Origin: Clostridia bacterium
GTDB taxonomy: Bacteria; Bacillota; Clostridia; Christensenellales; CAG-917
DNA length: 64,000 bases
Direction: 5' to 3'
Assembly: GCA_017553325.1 (NCBI GenBank)
Contig: JAFZMH010000006.1
Coordinates: forward strand, 1 to 64,000
The notes under the pieces are model-generated. The model had not been told where the DNA came from and did not search any database. It saw nothing but the letters and a program-made list of their open reading frames with translations. Every line of letters starts with the position of its first letter. The first letter of the stretch is position 1. A program made the position numbers and the translations under genes. Below are positions 36,168 to 45,442 of this stretch, piece by piece.

Positions 36168-37586
36168 ATGAAAAAGAAAATTGTTTTGATTTTCACAGCT
36201 ATCGCACTCGTCGCAGTGCTCGCTTCCTGTCTTGTTGCTTGCAACAAGGGTTTTGAGTGGAAGGCTGTCGGCGGCGGAGACGCAAACGCGCAAGTCGAGT
36301 CAAACGGCGGATATCTCGTCAAACAAGGCGATTATATCTACTTTATCAACGGCTACGTCGGCAGTGACGCCGACAACACGTTCGGCACTCCCGTCAAACA
36401 ATCCATCGTCCGCGTCAAACTCAAAGCGGACGGCACGCCCGACAACGATACCGCAGTCGTAATCGCTCCGAAGAGCGTCTACAACTCCGCAAAGAAGGAC
36501 GGTATCGCGATATACGGCGACTGGATTTACTACGTCACCAACAACTATGCCAAGGACAAGAACGGCAAGGCGTCCACGACGGACAGCGACTTTATGCGCA
36601 CAAAGATCGACGGCTCGGCAACGCAACTCATTGCGACCATCTCTTCGAGAAGCGTGGAATATTTCTTCACTCCGACGAGAGTTTGGTACTTTGAAAGCAA
36701 CACGCTTTCCTACGTTGATTTCTCCGGCATGAAGAACGACGGCGACGTCACCAACGGCAAGGGCGCGACGAGCGGCAGTCTCGACGCAACCGTTTCATCC
36801 GTCGTTTGGAGCTACGGCGTCAACAAAATCTTCTATACGAGAAGCGCAAAGAACAACACGACGTCTATGAGCTACAACGAGCTTTGCTCGATTGATTTGA
36901 ACGGCGCAAACGACAAGGTCCTCGCAACGATTGACACATACGTGGCGGAAGGCAAACAGCCGACTGAAGACCAACAAAACGTCTTTACGTTTACGCTTCT
37001 CGGCGTGGCGGCAGAAGCCGACGACGCGGCGACCGTCTACTACACCAAGACGTACACAATCGAAAGTTCGAAGAACGCAGGTCTCTTTATGAGCAAGGTC
37101 GCAAAGAACGCAAACTCCTTGGACGTCCAGTCGGAAAAACATCTCACGACTTATGCCGTGACGACGCTCTATCCGCTCGGCTATGCAGAGGGTGCGCTTG
37201 CCTACAATTCGCAAAGCGAATACTATTGGTTTAGCGGCGCGAACGACGACGAGCATCCCGCGCTCAAAGTGACGGACAGCTCAAAGACGATTTGGTTTGT
37301 GAAAGCAGGCTATGCCTATTACACGGACAGTTCTTCCGCTTCGACGCTCTACAAGATTCCGTACAAAGAAGCCGCCAACACGACCGTTTTGTTTGAAGAG
37401 AGCATGAAAGTCGATTGGCTCCCGCTTGACACCGCGGGCAACAACCTCTACTTCTTTGCGACGAACGACAACAACTACGTCCACTACATCGATTATACGA
37501 CGTTTAATAAGGACGCAGAGGACGCAAAGAGCACTATGGTCGGCATCTATCTCGACAGCGAAAAACCGACGGAAGACGAAGAATAA
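36168..37586 (+). CDS. Lipoprotein, beta-propeller-like (DUF5050-type)
   Basis: 472 residues. Signal peptide MKKKIVLIFTAIALVAVLAS then lipobox LVAC at about residues 23-26, so it is anchored outside the cell. The mature part has repeated aromatic strand motifs spaced ~50-60 residues apart: DYIYFING, DWIYYVTNN, TRVWYFES, NKIFYTRS, TVYYTKT, YYWFSGAN, KTIWFVKAGYAYYTD and NNLYFFAT. This is the pattern of DUF5050-like propellers. No enzyme motif is seen; a binding or scaffolding role is likely. It lies 86 bp after aspS with stem-loops between, and is followed within 3 bp by the SDR gene. Confidence 0.78.
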   Translation: MKKKIVLIFTAIALVAVLASCLVACNKGFEWKAVGGGDANAQVESNGGYLVKQGDYIYFINGYVGSDADNTFGTPVKQSIVRVKLKADGTPDNDTAVVIAPKSVYNSAKKDGIAIYGDWIYYVTNNYAKDKNGKASTTDSDFMRTKIDGSATQLIATISSRSVEYFFTPTRVWYFESNTLSYVDFSGMKNDGDVTNGKGATSGSLDATVSSVVWSYGVNKIFYTRSAKNNTTSMSYNELCSIDLNGANDKVLATIDTYVAEGKQPTEDQQNVFTFTLLGVAAEADDAATVYYTKTYTIESSKNAGLFMSKVAKNANSLDVQSEKHLTTYAVTTLYPLGYAEGALAYNSQSEYYWFSGANDDEHPALKVTDSSKTIWFVKAGYAYYTDSSSASTLYKIPYKEAANTTVLFEESMKVDWLPLDTAGNNLYFFATNDNNYVHYIDYTTFNKDAEDAKSTMVGIYLDSEKPTEDEE

Positions 37587-37589
37587 AAA

Positions 37590-38318
37590 ATGACAAAAAC
37601 CCTTTTCGTTACGGGCGGTAGTCGCGGTATAGGCGAAGCCGTCGTCAGGCGCGCGGCAGGGAAGTACAACGTGGTTTTCACCTATCGCGCGAACAGAGAA
37701 CTCGCCGAGAAACTCGAAAGAGAACTCGGCAGTCTCGGCGTGGTCGCCGTTTGTTGCGACGTGCGCGATGAAACTTCCGTAAAACGCGCGGTGGAGTTCG
37801 CCAAAAAACGCTTCGGCAAAATCGACGTACTCGTCAACAACGTCGGCGTTTCAAAGAGCGGACTTCTCGTCGATATGGACGAAGGGGAGTGGGACGACGT
37901 CTTTGACGTCAACGCGAAAGGCGCGTTTTTGACGTCCAAGGCGGTGCTTCCCGATATGTTGTCCGCAAGAAGAGGGGCAATCGTCAACGTTTCTTCAATT
38001 TGGGGGCAGGTCGGCGCAAGTTGCGAGGTGGCATATTCCGCTTCGAAGGCGGCGGTCATAGGGTTTACGAAGGCGCTCGCAAAAGAGGTTGCGCCTATGG
38101 GCGTGCGTGTCAACGCGGTTGCTCCCGGCGCAGTCGATACGGATATGATGAAAGAGTATTCTCAATGCGAAATCGAGGATATTTGCAAAGAAATTCCGCT
38201 CGGCAGACTCGCCCGTCCCGAAGAAATCGCAGACGCGATACTTTTCCTTGTGGAAAACGAATATATTACGGGCACTACGCTCGCCGTAAACGGCGGCTGG
38301 CACACTTTGTGTGATTAA
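37590..38318 (+). CDS. SDR-family oxidoreductase (FabG-like)
   Basis: 242 residues, classical short-chain dehydrogenase. NAD(P) motif TGGSRGIGEAVVR is at residues 8-20, NNVGVSKSG near 84, catalytic Ser in NVSSIWGQ near 137 and Y-x-x-x-K as YSASKAA near 151; a typical C-terminal NGGWH ends it. The best match is 3-oxoacyl-ACP reductase FabG, but no fatty-acid synthesis gene is adjacent, so another ketone or alcohol substrate is possible. Weak ribosome site; 3 bp after the lipoprotein gene and flush against the FNT gene. Confidence 0.85.
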   Translation: MTKTLFVTGGSRGIGEAVVRRAAGKYNVVFTYRANRELAEKLERELGSLGVVAVCCDVRDETSVKRAVEFAKKRFGKIDVLVNNVGVSKSGLLVDMDEGEWDDVFDVNAKGAFLTSKAVLPDMLSARRGAIVNVSSIWGQVGASCEVAYSASKAAVIGFTKALAKEVAPMGVRVNAVAPGAVDTDMMKEYSQCEIEDICKEIPLGRLARPEEIADAILFLVENEYITGTTLAVNGGWHTLCD

Positions 38319-39038
38319 ATGCATAAAAAACAAATGAACTTGACAAAAAAAATCACGTCTCAAATATTCGAAGGCATACTCGCAGGGCTCATGATAACGA
38401 TAGGCTGTTGCGTCTATCTCGCGTGCGCCAAAGACGGTGGTATCGCGGGCAAAGTAGCCGGCGCGGTCATATTCTCCGTCGGGTTGCTCGCCGTTTGCTA
38501 CTTTGGGTTCTCGCTCTATACGGGCAGAATAGGGTTTATTATCGCAAGCCACTCGAAGGACGACGTTTCCGCGCTCCTCTTGGGACTTCTCGGCAACGTC
38601 ATCGCGGCAGCCGTGTTCGGCATAGCGATTGGCTACGCAATACCTTCGCTTCGCGAAACTGCGCTCGCCGCTTGCAACGCAAGGCTCGAGCAGGAGTGGT
38701 GGCAAACGCTTCTGCGCGGTATAGGGTGCGGAATTTTGATGTACGTCGCAGTCGGCATTTTCAAAGAGAAGAAGAGCCCGCTTGGCATAGTGTTTGCAAT
38801 TCCCGCATTCATTCTCGCGGGGTTTGAGCACTCTATCGCCGATATGGGCTATTTTGCAATCGCGGGCAGTTATTCCGCAAAGGCGTTCGGGTTTATTTGG
38901 ATAGTCATACTCGGCAATTCCATCGGCGCTTGGATAATTCCTCTTTTGCGACTCGTAAAACCAAATAAAGACGCTATAGCCCCGCAAGAACAGGCTATGC
39001 CTGAAAATCAAACACAACAAAATCAAAACCAAATCTAA
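38319..39038 (+). CDS. Formate/nitrite transporter family (FocA/NirC) channel
   Basis: 239 residues with six hydrophobic segments. Family motifs: EGILAGLMITIGCCVYL near residue 18, the broken-helix LLGLLGNVIAAA near 81 and FEHSIADM near 165, which matches the conserved F-E-H-S-I-A-N-M with the central His. It likely conducts formate (or nitrite/hydrosulfide) across the membrane. It starts immediately after the fabG-like stop and is followed 27 bp later by formate-THF ligase, which strongly favours formate. The C-terminal tail is Gln-rich. Confidence 0.88.
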   Translation: MHKKQMNLTKKITSQIFEGILAGLMITIGCCVYLACAKDGGIAGKVAGAVIFSVGLLAVCYFGFSLYTGRIGFIIASHSKDDVSALLLGLLGNVIAAAVFGIAIGYAIPSLRETALAACNARLEQEWWQTLLRGIGCGILMYVAVGIFKEKKSPLGIVFAIPAFILAGFEHSIADMGYFAIAGSYSAKAFGFIWIVILGNSIGAWIIPLLRLVKPNKDAIAPQEQAMPENQTQQNQNQI

Positions 39039-39065
39039 AATATAACCTTTTTAAGGAGACATAAA

Positions 39066-40745
39066 ATGCCAACCTACAAGAGTGATATTGAAATAGCGCA
39101 AGAATGCAAGATGAAGCCGATTTTTGAAATTGCAAAGACGGCAGGTATCAACGATAAATATATCGAGCAATACGGCAGATACAAAGCCAAAGTCGATTTG
39201 AGCCTTCTTGACGAAGTCAAGCGTCCGGACGGAAAGCTCGTGCTCGTCACCGCAATCACGCCGACTCCGGCGGGCGAGGGTAAGACGACCACTACGATAG
39301 GTCTTGCGGACGGTTTGAAGCGTATCGGCAAAAACGTCATCGTGGCACTTAGAGAACCGTCTCTCGGCCCCGTGTTCGGCGTCAAGGGAGGCGCTGCCGG
39401 CGGTGGATACGCGCAGGTCGTGCCGATGGAGGACATCAATCTCCATTTCACGGGTGATTTTCACGCGATAGGCGCCGCAAACAACCTGCTTGCCGCAATG
39501 CTTGACAACCATATTCAACAGGGCAATGCCTTGGGCATTGACGTCCGCAAAATCACCTGGAAGCGTTGCGTCGATATGAACGACCGTCAACTCCGTTTCA
39601 TCGTGGACGGACTCGGCGGAAAGGCAAACGGCGTTCCGCGCGAGGACGGCTTTGACATCACCGTCGCAAGCGAGATTATGGCGGTGCTTTGCCTTTCAAA
39701 TTCAATCACAGACCTTAAAGAAAGACTTGCAAGAATAATCGTCGGCTACACCTACGACGACAAGCCTGTCACCTGTGGAGAGCTCAAAGCGGCGGGCGCA
39801 ATGGCAGCGCTCTTGAAGGACGCGTTGAAACCAAATCTCGTGCAGACGCTCGAGGGCACGCCCGCGTTCGTACACGGCGGACCGTTTGCGAATATCGCTC
39901 ACGGGTGCAACTCCGTGACGGCAACGCGTTGCGCAATGCGCCTCGGCGACTACTGCGTGACGGAAGCGGGCTTCGGCGCAGACCTCGGCGCGGAGAAATT
40001 CCTCGACATCAAGTGCCGCATGGCAAATCTTACGCCATCCGCAGTTGTGGTCGTGGCAACCGTGCGCGCGCTCAAGATGCACGGCGGACTTGACAAAAAA
40101 TCTCTTGCAACGGAAGATTTGAGTGCGTTAGAACGCGGAATCCCCAATCTTTTGAAGCACGTCTCCAACATCAAAAACGTCTACAAACTCCCGTGCGTGG
40201 TAGCGGTCAACCGCTTCCCGACCGACACGGACAAAGAGATAGAATTTATCATCGCGAAGTGCCGTGAACTCGGCGTCAACGTCGTGTTGTCCACGGTTTG
40301 GGCAGACGGCGGAAAGGGCGGTGAAGACCTCGCTCGCGAAGTCGTGCGTCTTTGCGAAGAGGAGAAAGGGGATTTCACCTTCTCATACGGCGACGATATG
40401 CCCATCGAAGAGAAAATCAACGCAGTCGTCAAAAAGGTCTACGGCGGCGACGGCATAATCTTGATGCCAAACGCCAAAAAGCAAATCGAAACGCTTACAG
40501 CGCTCGGCTTTGACAAGTGCCCAGTCTGCATTGCAAAGACGCAGTACAGCCTCTCCGACGACCCGACAAAACTCGGTGCACCGCAAGGCTTCAAGGTGAC
40601 GGTCAAAAACGTCAAAGTTTCAGCTGGCGCCGGCTTTATCGTGGTGCTAACAGGAGATATTATGACAATGCCGGGACTTCCAAAGGTTCCTGCCGCCGAA
40701 AAAATCGATGTTTTGGCAGATGGCAGAATCGTCGGTCTGTTCTAA
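39066..40745 (+). CDS. fhs: Formate-tetrahydrofolate ligase
   Basis: 559 residues. It activates formate with ATP onto THF, giving 10-formyl-THF for purines, fMet and, in acetogens, the Wood-Ljungdahl methyl branch. It opens [20 protein letters not shown]; the ATP loop is [14 protein letters not shown] near residue 65; [23 protein letters not shown] and [19 protein letters not shown] are family signatures. AAGGAG lies 8 nt before the ATG. Pairing with the upstream FNT channel suggests an uptake-and-fixation unit for formate. No other Wood-Ljungdahl gene is visible here. The stop TAA begins a truncated repeat copy. Confidence 0.97.
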   Translation: MPTYKSDIEIAQECKMKPIFEIAKTAGINDKYIEQYGRYKAKVDLSLLDEVKRPDGKLVLVTAITPTPAGEGKTTTTIGLADGLKRIGKNVIVALREPSLGPVFGVKGGAAGGGYAQVVPMEDINLHFTGDFHAIGAANNLLAAMLDNHIQQGNALGIDVRKITWKRCVDMNDRQLRFIVDGLGGKANGVPREDGFDITVASEIMAVLCLSNSITDLKERLARIIVGYTYDDKPVTCGELKAAGAMAALLKDALKPNLVQTLEGTPAFVHGGPFANIAHGCNSVTATRCAMRLGDYCVTEAGFGADLGAEKFLDIKCRMANLTPSAVVVVATVRALKMHGGLDKKSLATEDLSALERGIPNLLKHVSNIKNVYKLPCVVAVNRFPTDTDKEIEFIIAKCRELGVNVVLSTVWADGGKGGEDLAREVVRLCEEEKGDFTFSYGDDMPIEEKINAVVKKVYGGDGIILMPNAKKQIETLTALGFDKCPVCIAKTQYSLSDDPTKLGAPQGFKVTVKNVKVSAGAGFIVVLTGDIMTMPGLPKVPAAEKIDVLADGRIVGLF

Positions 40746-40781
40746 AAACCACATGATATGGCGACCTAATACGTCGGGCAG
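40743..40781 (+). repeat. Stop-anchored repeat, truncated copy G (after fhs)
   Basis: TAAAAACCACATGATATGG, then CGACCTAATACGTCGGGCAG, is the left third of the family, starting at the fhs stop. Confidence 0.55.
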
Positions 40782-40808
40782 AATGTAAAGAGAATAATAT
40801 TTTTTATT

Positions 40809-40849
40809 GCAAAAGGAAAAGCGTGTCGTCGGCACGCTTTTCCTTTTGC
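40809..40849. terminator. Long bidirectional terminator
   Basis: Perfect 17-bp stem GCAAAAGGAAAAGCGTG/CACGCTTTTCCTTTTGC with a 7-nt loop, between convergent fhs and the macrodomain gene. Confidence 0.85.
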
Positions 40850-40850
40850 A

Positions 40851-41354
40851 TTATTTCACTTGAAAGCCTAAATCTTTTGCAGTGTCAATCACCGTTTTGT
40901 CAAACAAGACGAGGTAGATTTGCATATCGTTGTCTTTTAAAAACAGATTGATTTCTTCTACGGCGATATTTAGGGCGTCGGCTTTCGGGTAGCCGTACAC
41001 GCCTGCGGAGACGAGGGGGAAGGCTATGCTCTTGAGCCCGCGGTCTCTTGCAATCGCAAGAGATTTTTGATAGCAGGAGCGGAGAAGCGTCTCTTCGCCC
41101 GCTTTTCCTCCTCGCCAGACGGGTCCTACAGTGTGGATGACGTATTTGCAGGGCAGGTTGTAGGCTCCCGTGATTTTGGCGTCTCCCGTCTTGCATCCGC
41201 CCAGCGTCCTGCATTCTTCAAGCAGTCCGCGCCCTGCGGCTCTGTGTATTGCGCCGTCCACTCCGCCTCCGCCGAGCAAACTGTTGTTTGCGGCGTTGAC
41301 AATCGCGTCGCACTCGATTTTGGTTATGTCTCCCACAACAATTTCAAACGCCAT
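40851..41354 (-). CDS. Macrodomain protein (ADP-ribose/OAADPr hydrolase, YmdB-like)
   Basis: 167 residues, a stand-alone macrodomain. The ADP-ribose pocket is clear: [31 protein letters not shown] at residues 7-37 (split here: A-N-N-S and [14 protein letters not shown]) and [12 protein letters not shown] near residue 115. Such proteins deacetylate O-acetyl-ADP-ribose or remove ADP-ribose from proteins. GAGGTGA lies 4 nt before the ATG and a TATTAT -10 box about 17 nt upstream of that site. Monocistronic. No sirtuin or ART gene is adjacent, so its partner is unknown. Confidence 0.92.
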   Translation of the reverse strand: MAFEIVVGDITKIECDAIVNAANNSLLGGGGVDGAIHRAAGRGLLEECRTLGGCKTGDAKITGAYNLPCKYVIHTVGPVWRGGKAGEETLLRSCYQKSLAIARDRGLKSIAFPLVSAGVYGYPKADALNIAVEEINLFLKDNDMQIYLVLFDKTVIDTAKDLGFQVK

Positions 41355-41399
41355 ATTTCACCTCGTCTTTATAATAGCACAAACGAGCCGTATTTTCCA

Positions 41400-41640
41400 T
41401 AGGTTTTTGATTTTACAGCGATTTGCGAGCTTGAATATTGAATAGTACTCCACAACTTACGCTCTGCACGCAGAGGTTCGCGCGCAAAAGGAGCGTGCCG
41501 CGGTTTTGCGGCACAGAGGATGCCAAGGTGCATTAGCGCATAACCAAACGAAAGATCGCGCGGTTAAAGAATCAAACTAAAAGCGCGTTAGCGCGAAGGC
41601 CACCAAAAATGCGTACAAACATAGGTTGCGCTTTAGAAAA
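41400..41640. other. Gene-free stretch with several stem-loops
   Basis: No convincing ORF. It holds hairpins GTGCCGC-GGTTTT-GCGGCAC (about 41496-41515), an AACC...GGTT pair (about 41542-41567), GCGCG-TTA-GCGCG (about 41582-41595) and a GGTG...CCACC long-range pair. This density resembles a structured RNA, but I match no known family and see no clear promoter. Confidence 0.35.
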
Positions 41641-41642
41641 AC

Positions 41643-41671
41643 AAAAAGCGTACCAGATGGTATGCTTTTTT
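41643..41671 (-). terminator. Terminator of the AOR/pterin-cofactor operon
   Basis: AAAAAGCGTACC/GGTATGCTTTTT with loop AGAT. It lies 64 bp after the last gene (moaC-MOSC) and has T-runs on both strands. Confidence 0.8.
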
Positions 41672-41734
41672 GGTAGAAAACGGTTAATCAAAAAAGAAGT
41701 GATTATATTAAGTATTTTTTCCACAAAGTCGGTT

Positions 41735-42649
41735 TCAATCGTTTATTATATAGATTTTGTCTTCGGGGCGGACTATGCCCGATGATAGGACGCGGGTGAA
41801 GATGCCTTCCTTTGGCATAATGCAGGTGCCGACCGTGCGGGCGACCTCGCAGCCGTCTGAGGCGTGGCACTTTTTGCCGATTTGAGTGACGACGTGGAGT
41901 GTCTCGCCGATGAGGAGTTTAGTGCCGACCGGGAGAGTGTGAAGCGTGATGCCCTCCGTGGTGAAATTCTCGGCAAACTTGCCGAAGCAGAGCCCCGAGA
42001 CGCCGAGTGCGCGCATTTTGTCAATGCTCTCTTCGCCGAGCAAACTGATTTGACGTTTGCTGCCGCGTTCAGCGTGGCTATCTCCGACGATGCCGAAATC
42101 CGCAATGAGATCGACGCCGTCAACCGAATGCTTGACCGTACCTTTCGTTTCGCTGATATTCGTGGCTTTGACGAAGCCTTGACGTTCGCCTTTGACGTAT
42201 AATCCGCTCTTGCCGCCCTCTTTGTAGACGAGAGTGATGTTTGAGATTGTCATCGCCTTGTCGACGGCTTTTAGCATATCGTAGATTGTGAGCGTGGCGA
42301 CGGATACGGCTGTCAACGCCTCCATTTCAACGCCTGTTTCGCTGTTGGCGGACGCCGTGGCGGTGACAAAGATTTCGTCATCGCTCATCGCAAAATCGAT
42401 TTTGACGCAGGAGATGAAGATATTGTGGCAGAGGGGGATGAGCTCGCTCGTCTTTTTGGCTCCTTGAATGCCCGCTATACGCGCGGTGTTGAAAACGTCG
42501 CCCTTCGGCGTATTGCCGTTTTTTATGAGCGCGATTGTCTCGGGAGCGGTTTTGACGCTGCCGAAAGCTATGGCTTTGCGTTCCGTTTTGGCTTTGCCGC
42601 CGACGTCAACCATTTTTGCGCCGTTTTCGTCCAAATGTGTAAACTCCAT
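41735..42649 (-). CDS. moaC: MoaC-MOSC fusion protein
   Basis: 304 residues. Residues 1-~157 are MoaC (cyclic pyranopterin monophosphate synthase, second half of step 1): FTHLDENGAKMVDVGGKAKTER, KKTSELIPLCHNIFIS and GVEMEALTAVSVATLTIYDM, which contains the catalytic region. Residues ~160-304 are a MOSC domain (GVDLIADFGIVGDSHAERGSKRQIS, IGKKCH, GTCIMPKEGIFTRVL), a sulfur/Moco-handling fold. The fusion suggests a protein acting at both early synthesis and late transfer of the cofactor. Last gene of the leftward operon, 1 bp after moaA. Confidence 0.93.
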   Translation of the reverse strand: MEFTHLDENGAKMVDVGGKAKTERKAIAFGSVKTAPETIALIKNGNTPKGDVFNTARIAGIQGAKKTSELIPLCHNIFISCVKIDFAMSDDEIFVTATASANSETGVEMEALTAVSVATLTIYDMLKAVDKAMTISNITLVYKEGGKSGLYVKGERQGFVKATNISETKGTVKHSVDGVDLIADFGIVGDSHAERGSKRQISLLGEESIDKMRALGVSGLCFGKFAENFTTEGITLHTLPVGTKLLIGETLHVVTQIGKKCHASDGCEVARTVGTCIMPKEGIFTRVLSSGIVRPEDKIYIIND

Positions 42650-42650
42650 A

Positions 42651-43577
42651 TTATCCTCCGATATAATTCATGCGTCTTGTCTGCATCTTGCCGCCGTCTA
42701 TGTTGTGGCAGAATGGTTTTTGAGATATCGCTTCTTTGATTGCGTCTTCGACGTTGCCGTCTTTTAGATACGGCTTTACGTCGATTTCGCCCTCGCCATG
42801 CAGGCAGGGGAGCAGTTTGCCGTCCGACGTCAGACGCAGACGGTTGCACTCCGCGCAAAACTTGTTGGAGAGAGGACGAATGAAGCCGACTCTCTTGCCG
42901 TCCGCGAAAGAGTAGTATTCCGCGTTGCCGACTGTCTCCACAAGCGTCAGGCCGTATCTGTCGATAACTTCCGTGGCGGATATGCCGAATTTGTCGTATG
43001 CGTTGTTTTCGGCGAAGGGCATGAGTTCGATAAATCTAAGCGTCACGCCCATATCGCTTGCAAAATCTGCAAATTCTTTGACGCTGTCGTCGTTTATGCC
43101 ACGCATAAGCACGGCGTTGACCTTGACGTTGTCGACGTTTTTCTTGGCGGCGACAAGCCCCGCGATCGCATCGTCAAGATTGCCATCCATTGTGATGAAG
43201 CGATATTTGTCGCGGTCAAGCGTGTCGATGCTGACGTTGACGAGAGATACGACGTCTTTCAATCTGTCGATATGTTCGGGCAGATATACGCCGTTGGTGG
43301 TGAGTCCGATCTCAAGGTCAAGTTCACGTCCCACACGTTCTATGAGAGAGACGGCACCTCTTCTGACGAGCGGTTCGCCGCCCGTGAAGCGCACCTTTTT
43401 GCCGCCGAGAGATTTGAACGCGCTTATCACGTCGAAGGTCTCTTCGAGCGTAAGCAAATCCGCGTGGGATTTTTTCTCCACGCCGCGCTCTTTCATGCAA
43501 TACCTGCAACGATAGTTGCAAAGGTCGGTGAGAGACACTCTAAGATAGGTTATTTCTCTTTGGAACGTATCTTTCAT
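42651..43577 (-). CDS. moaA: GTP 3',8-cyclase MoaA
   Basis: 308 residues. The radical-SAM enzyme that starts pterin cofactor synthesis from GTP. N-terminal cluster motif LCNYRCRYCMKE (C-x3-C-x2-C) is at about residues 19-28 and a second Fe-S site lies in FCAECNRLRLTSDGKLLPCL (C-x2-C-x13-C) near residue 255. GGEPLVRR is also typical. The C-terminal GG that activates MoaA is present as Y-I-G-G at the very end. It overlaps the upstream MoeA-type gene by 4 bp. Confidence 0.96.
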   Translation of the reverse strand: MKDTFQREITYLRVSLTDLCNYRCRYCMKERGVEKKSHADLLTLEETFDVISAFKSLGGKKVRFTGGEPLVRRGAVSLIERVGRELDLEIGLTTNGVYLPEHIDRLKDVVSLVNVSIDTLDRDKYRFITMDGNLDDAIAGLVAAKKNVDNVKVNAVLMRGINDDSVKEFADFASDMGVTLRFIELMPFAENNAYDKFGISATEVIDRYGLTLVETVGNAEYYSFADGKRVGFIRPLSNKFCAECNRLRLTSDGKLLPCLHGEGEIDVKPYLKDGNVEDAIKEAISQKPFCHNIDGGKMQTRRMNYIGG

Positions 43578-45442
43578 TTGATTATTGTGATTTCACCAAT
43601 GCCGTCCAGCCCGTAGCCGCCGAACTTAGTTATGCGTTTTTTAAACTCGTCGCTTGTCAAAACCTCGACAAATCTCTTGACTCTTTCGTCCTCCAAGAGT
43701 TTGACGGGGACGAGGAAATCATAGTGCTCTTCGCCGACGGGGACGAAGTCGAGCCCCATACTGTTGGCGGCGGAATATACGCCCATACCGCAGTCAACGA
43801 CGCCTGCTTTCACAACGCTTGCGACCGCAAGGTGGGTGGTGTATTCCTTTTTATAGCCAACGATTTCGTCCGACGACATAGCTTCTTTTTTCAAAAGATA
43901 GTCAAACAAAAGGCGGGTGCCTGCGCCGTTTTGGCGGTTGGCAAACGAGTAGCCGTTTTTGAGATCTTTGACAGAAACGATATGTTTAGGATTGCCTTTT
44001 GGCACGATAAAACCTTGAATGCGTTTTAATCCGCGTATCAACGCCATACTTTCGGACGGGAAATATTTTTGCACGTAGGACACGTTGTATTCGCCGTTGT
44101 CGTCAAGTAGGTGTATCGGGGCGACGTGAGCGGAGCCGCTCTTCAATGCAAGTATGCCGCCCATGCTTCCGACGTGAGCGGAGACGACGGGCATCATATC
44201 GCCTATGACGTCAACTGCGACGTCGTGGCTGCCTATGATGACGATATTGTCCTTGATGGCTTGCTCGGTGTTGTAAAGCTCCACAGTGACTTTCTCGCCC
44301 GCTTCAATGCCTTCGCTGTGCTTGGGCACGTCAACGATGCCGTCCGCTTTGATTATGCTCATGACTTGCGATGCGCCGCGGGAGAGCGGAGTGGCAAAAT
44401 ACTCGCCGTCCACGCAGCCGAGCGCAACGCGCAGATATTCTTCGTTTTTGAGAGACGAGATGACGCGCTTGGTGAGAGTTGCCTCAATCGTTTGGCGCGT
44501 GCTTAAACGAAGTCCGAGCAGTGTTTCGATGAGCGGTTTGACGACCTTCTCCATAACGAGATAGGCGGAGACGGGATAGCCGGGAACGCCGACGACCGCT
44601 TTGCCGTCCACTATGCCGAGAATGGTCGGCTTGCCCGGTTTGATGGCAAGACCGTGTGCCACGACCGTGCCGAGTTCTTCAATGACGGACTTGGTGAAAT
44701 CCTTCGTGCCCGCGGACGAGCCCGCGTTGATGAGCACCACGTCGCTCTCTTTGAGAGCGGTGATGAGAGTTTGCTTTAAAATTTCTCTGTCGTCGCGCAC
44801 GATATCGAGACGCTTCGGCACTCCGCCGTATTCTTCGACGAGTGCCGCAAAGACGCGGCTGTTGCTCTCCATAAGTTTGCCGACGGCGAGTTCGTCTGCG
44901 TGTTCGACCATCTCTTCGCCTGTCGGAATGATTGACACGAACGGTTTTTTGACGACGGAAATCTTCTCGTTGCCCGATGCCAAAATTGCGCCTATGTCCA
45001 TTGGACGAACTTGACGGCGAGAGGGGAGAACCATCTCGGTTGCCGCAACCGTTTCGCCCACGCAACGCAAATGTTGATAGGGACGAGACGGGGAAGTTAT
45101 CGTGGCTTCGCCGTCCTTCAAGATGACGTCCTCGATCATAATCACGCTGTCAAACGGTGATTTGACCGCACCGCCAGTGTTGACGTATTCGTATTGACCT
45201 TGCTTCAAGGTCAGCGGATTGACTTCCGTTGCGGTGAGCGTGTCTTTTGAGCACACGGCGATGCCGTCCATTGCGGACGCATTGTAAGTCGGATCGCAGA
45301 CACGAGCGTATATGGCTTCTGCCGTCACTCTGCCGGACGCACGAGCGGCGTCGATTTGTTCGGCGCCGAGACGGGAGAAGTTTTGAAGATATGCCGACAA
45401 GGTCTCGGCAAAATCGTTGTTGTCAATGTATGTGTTTCTCAT
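43574..45442 (-). CDS. moeA: MoeA-type molybdo/tungstopterin transferase fused to a binding-protein domain
   Basis: 622 residues. Residues ~1-410 are MoeA-like: DPTYNASAMDGIAV, IPTGEEMV, INAGSSAGTKDFT, KPGKPTILGIVDGKAVVGVPGYPVSA. Residues ~415-622 form a periplasmic-binding/LysR-substrate-type domain (IIGSHDVAVDVIG, VSAHVGSMGGILAL, SFANRQNGAGTRLLFDYLL, ...DCGMGVYSAA). This domain probably senses or delivers the oxyanion, although there is no signal peptide, so it acts in the cytoplasm. The start is set by AAGGGGA 5 nt upstream and a 4-bp ATGA overlap with the other moeA. Two MoeA forms are common where both Mo and W are used. Confidence 0.9.
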   Translation of the reverse strand: MRNTYIDNNDFAETLSAYLQNFSRLGAEQIDAARASGRVTAEAIYARVCDPTYNASAMDGIAVCSKDTLTATEVNPLTLKQGQYEYVNTGGAVKSPFDSVIMIEDVILKDGEATITSPSRPYQHLRCVGETVAATEMVLPSRRQVRPMDIGAILASGNEKISVVKKPFVSIIPTGEEMVEHADELAVGKLMESNSRVFAALVEEYGGVPKRLDIVRDDREILKQTLITALKESDVVLINAGSSAGTKDFTKSVIEELGTVVAHGLAIKPGKPTILGIVDGKAVVGVPGYPVSAYLVMEKVVKPLIETLLGLRLSTRQTIEATLTKRVISSLKNEEYLRVALGCVDGEYFATPLSRGASQVMSIIKADGIVDVPKHSEGIEAGEKVTVELYNTEQAIKDNIVIIGSHDVAVDVIGDMMPVVSAHVGSMGGILALKSGSAHVAPIHLLDDNGEYNVSYVQKYFPSESMALIRGLKRIQGFIVPKGNPKHIVSVKDLKNGYSFANRQNGAGTRLLFDYLLKKEAMSSDEIVGYKKEYTTHLAVASVVKAGVVDCGMGVYSAANSMGLDFVPVGEEHYDFLVPVKLLEDERVKRFVEVLTSDEFKKRITKFGGYGLDGIGEITIIK

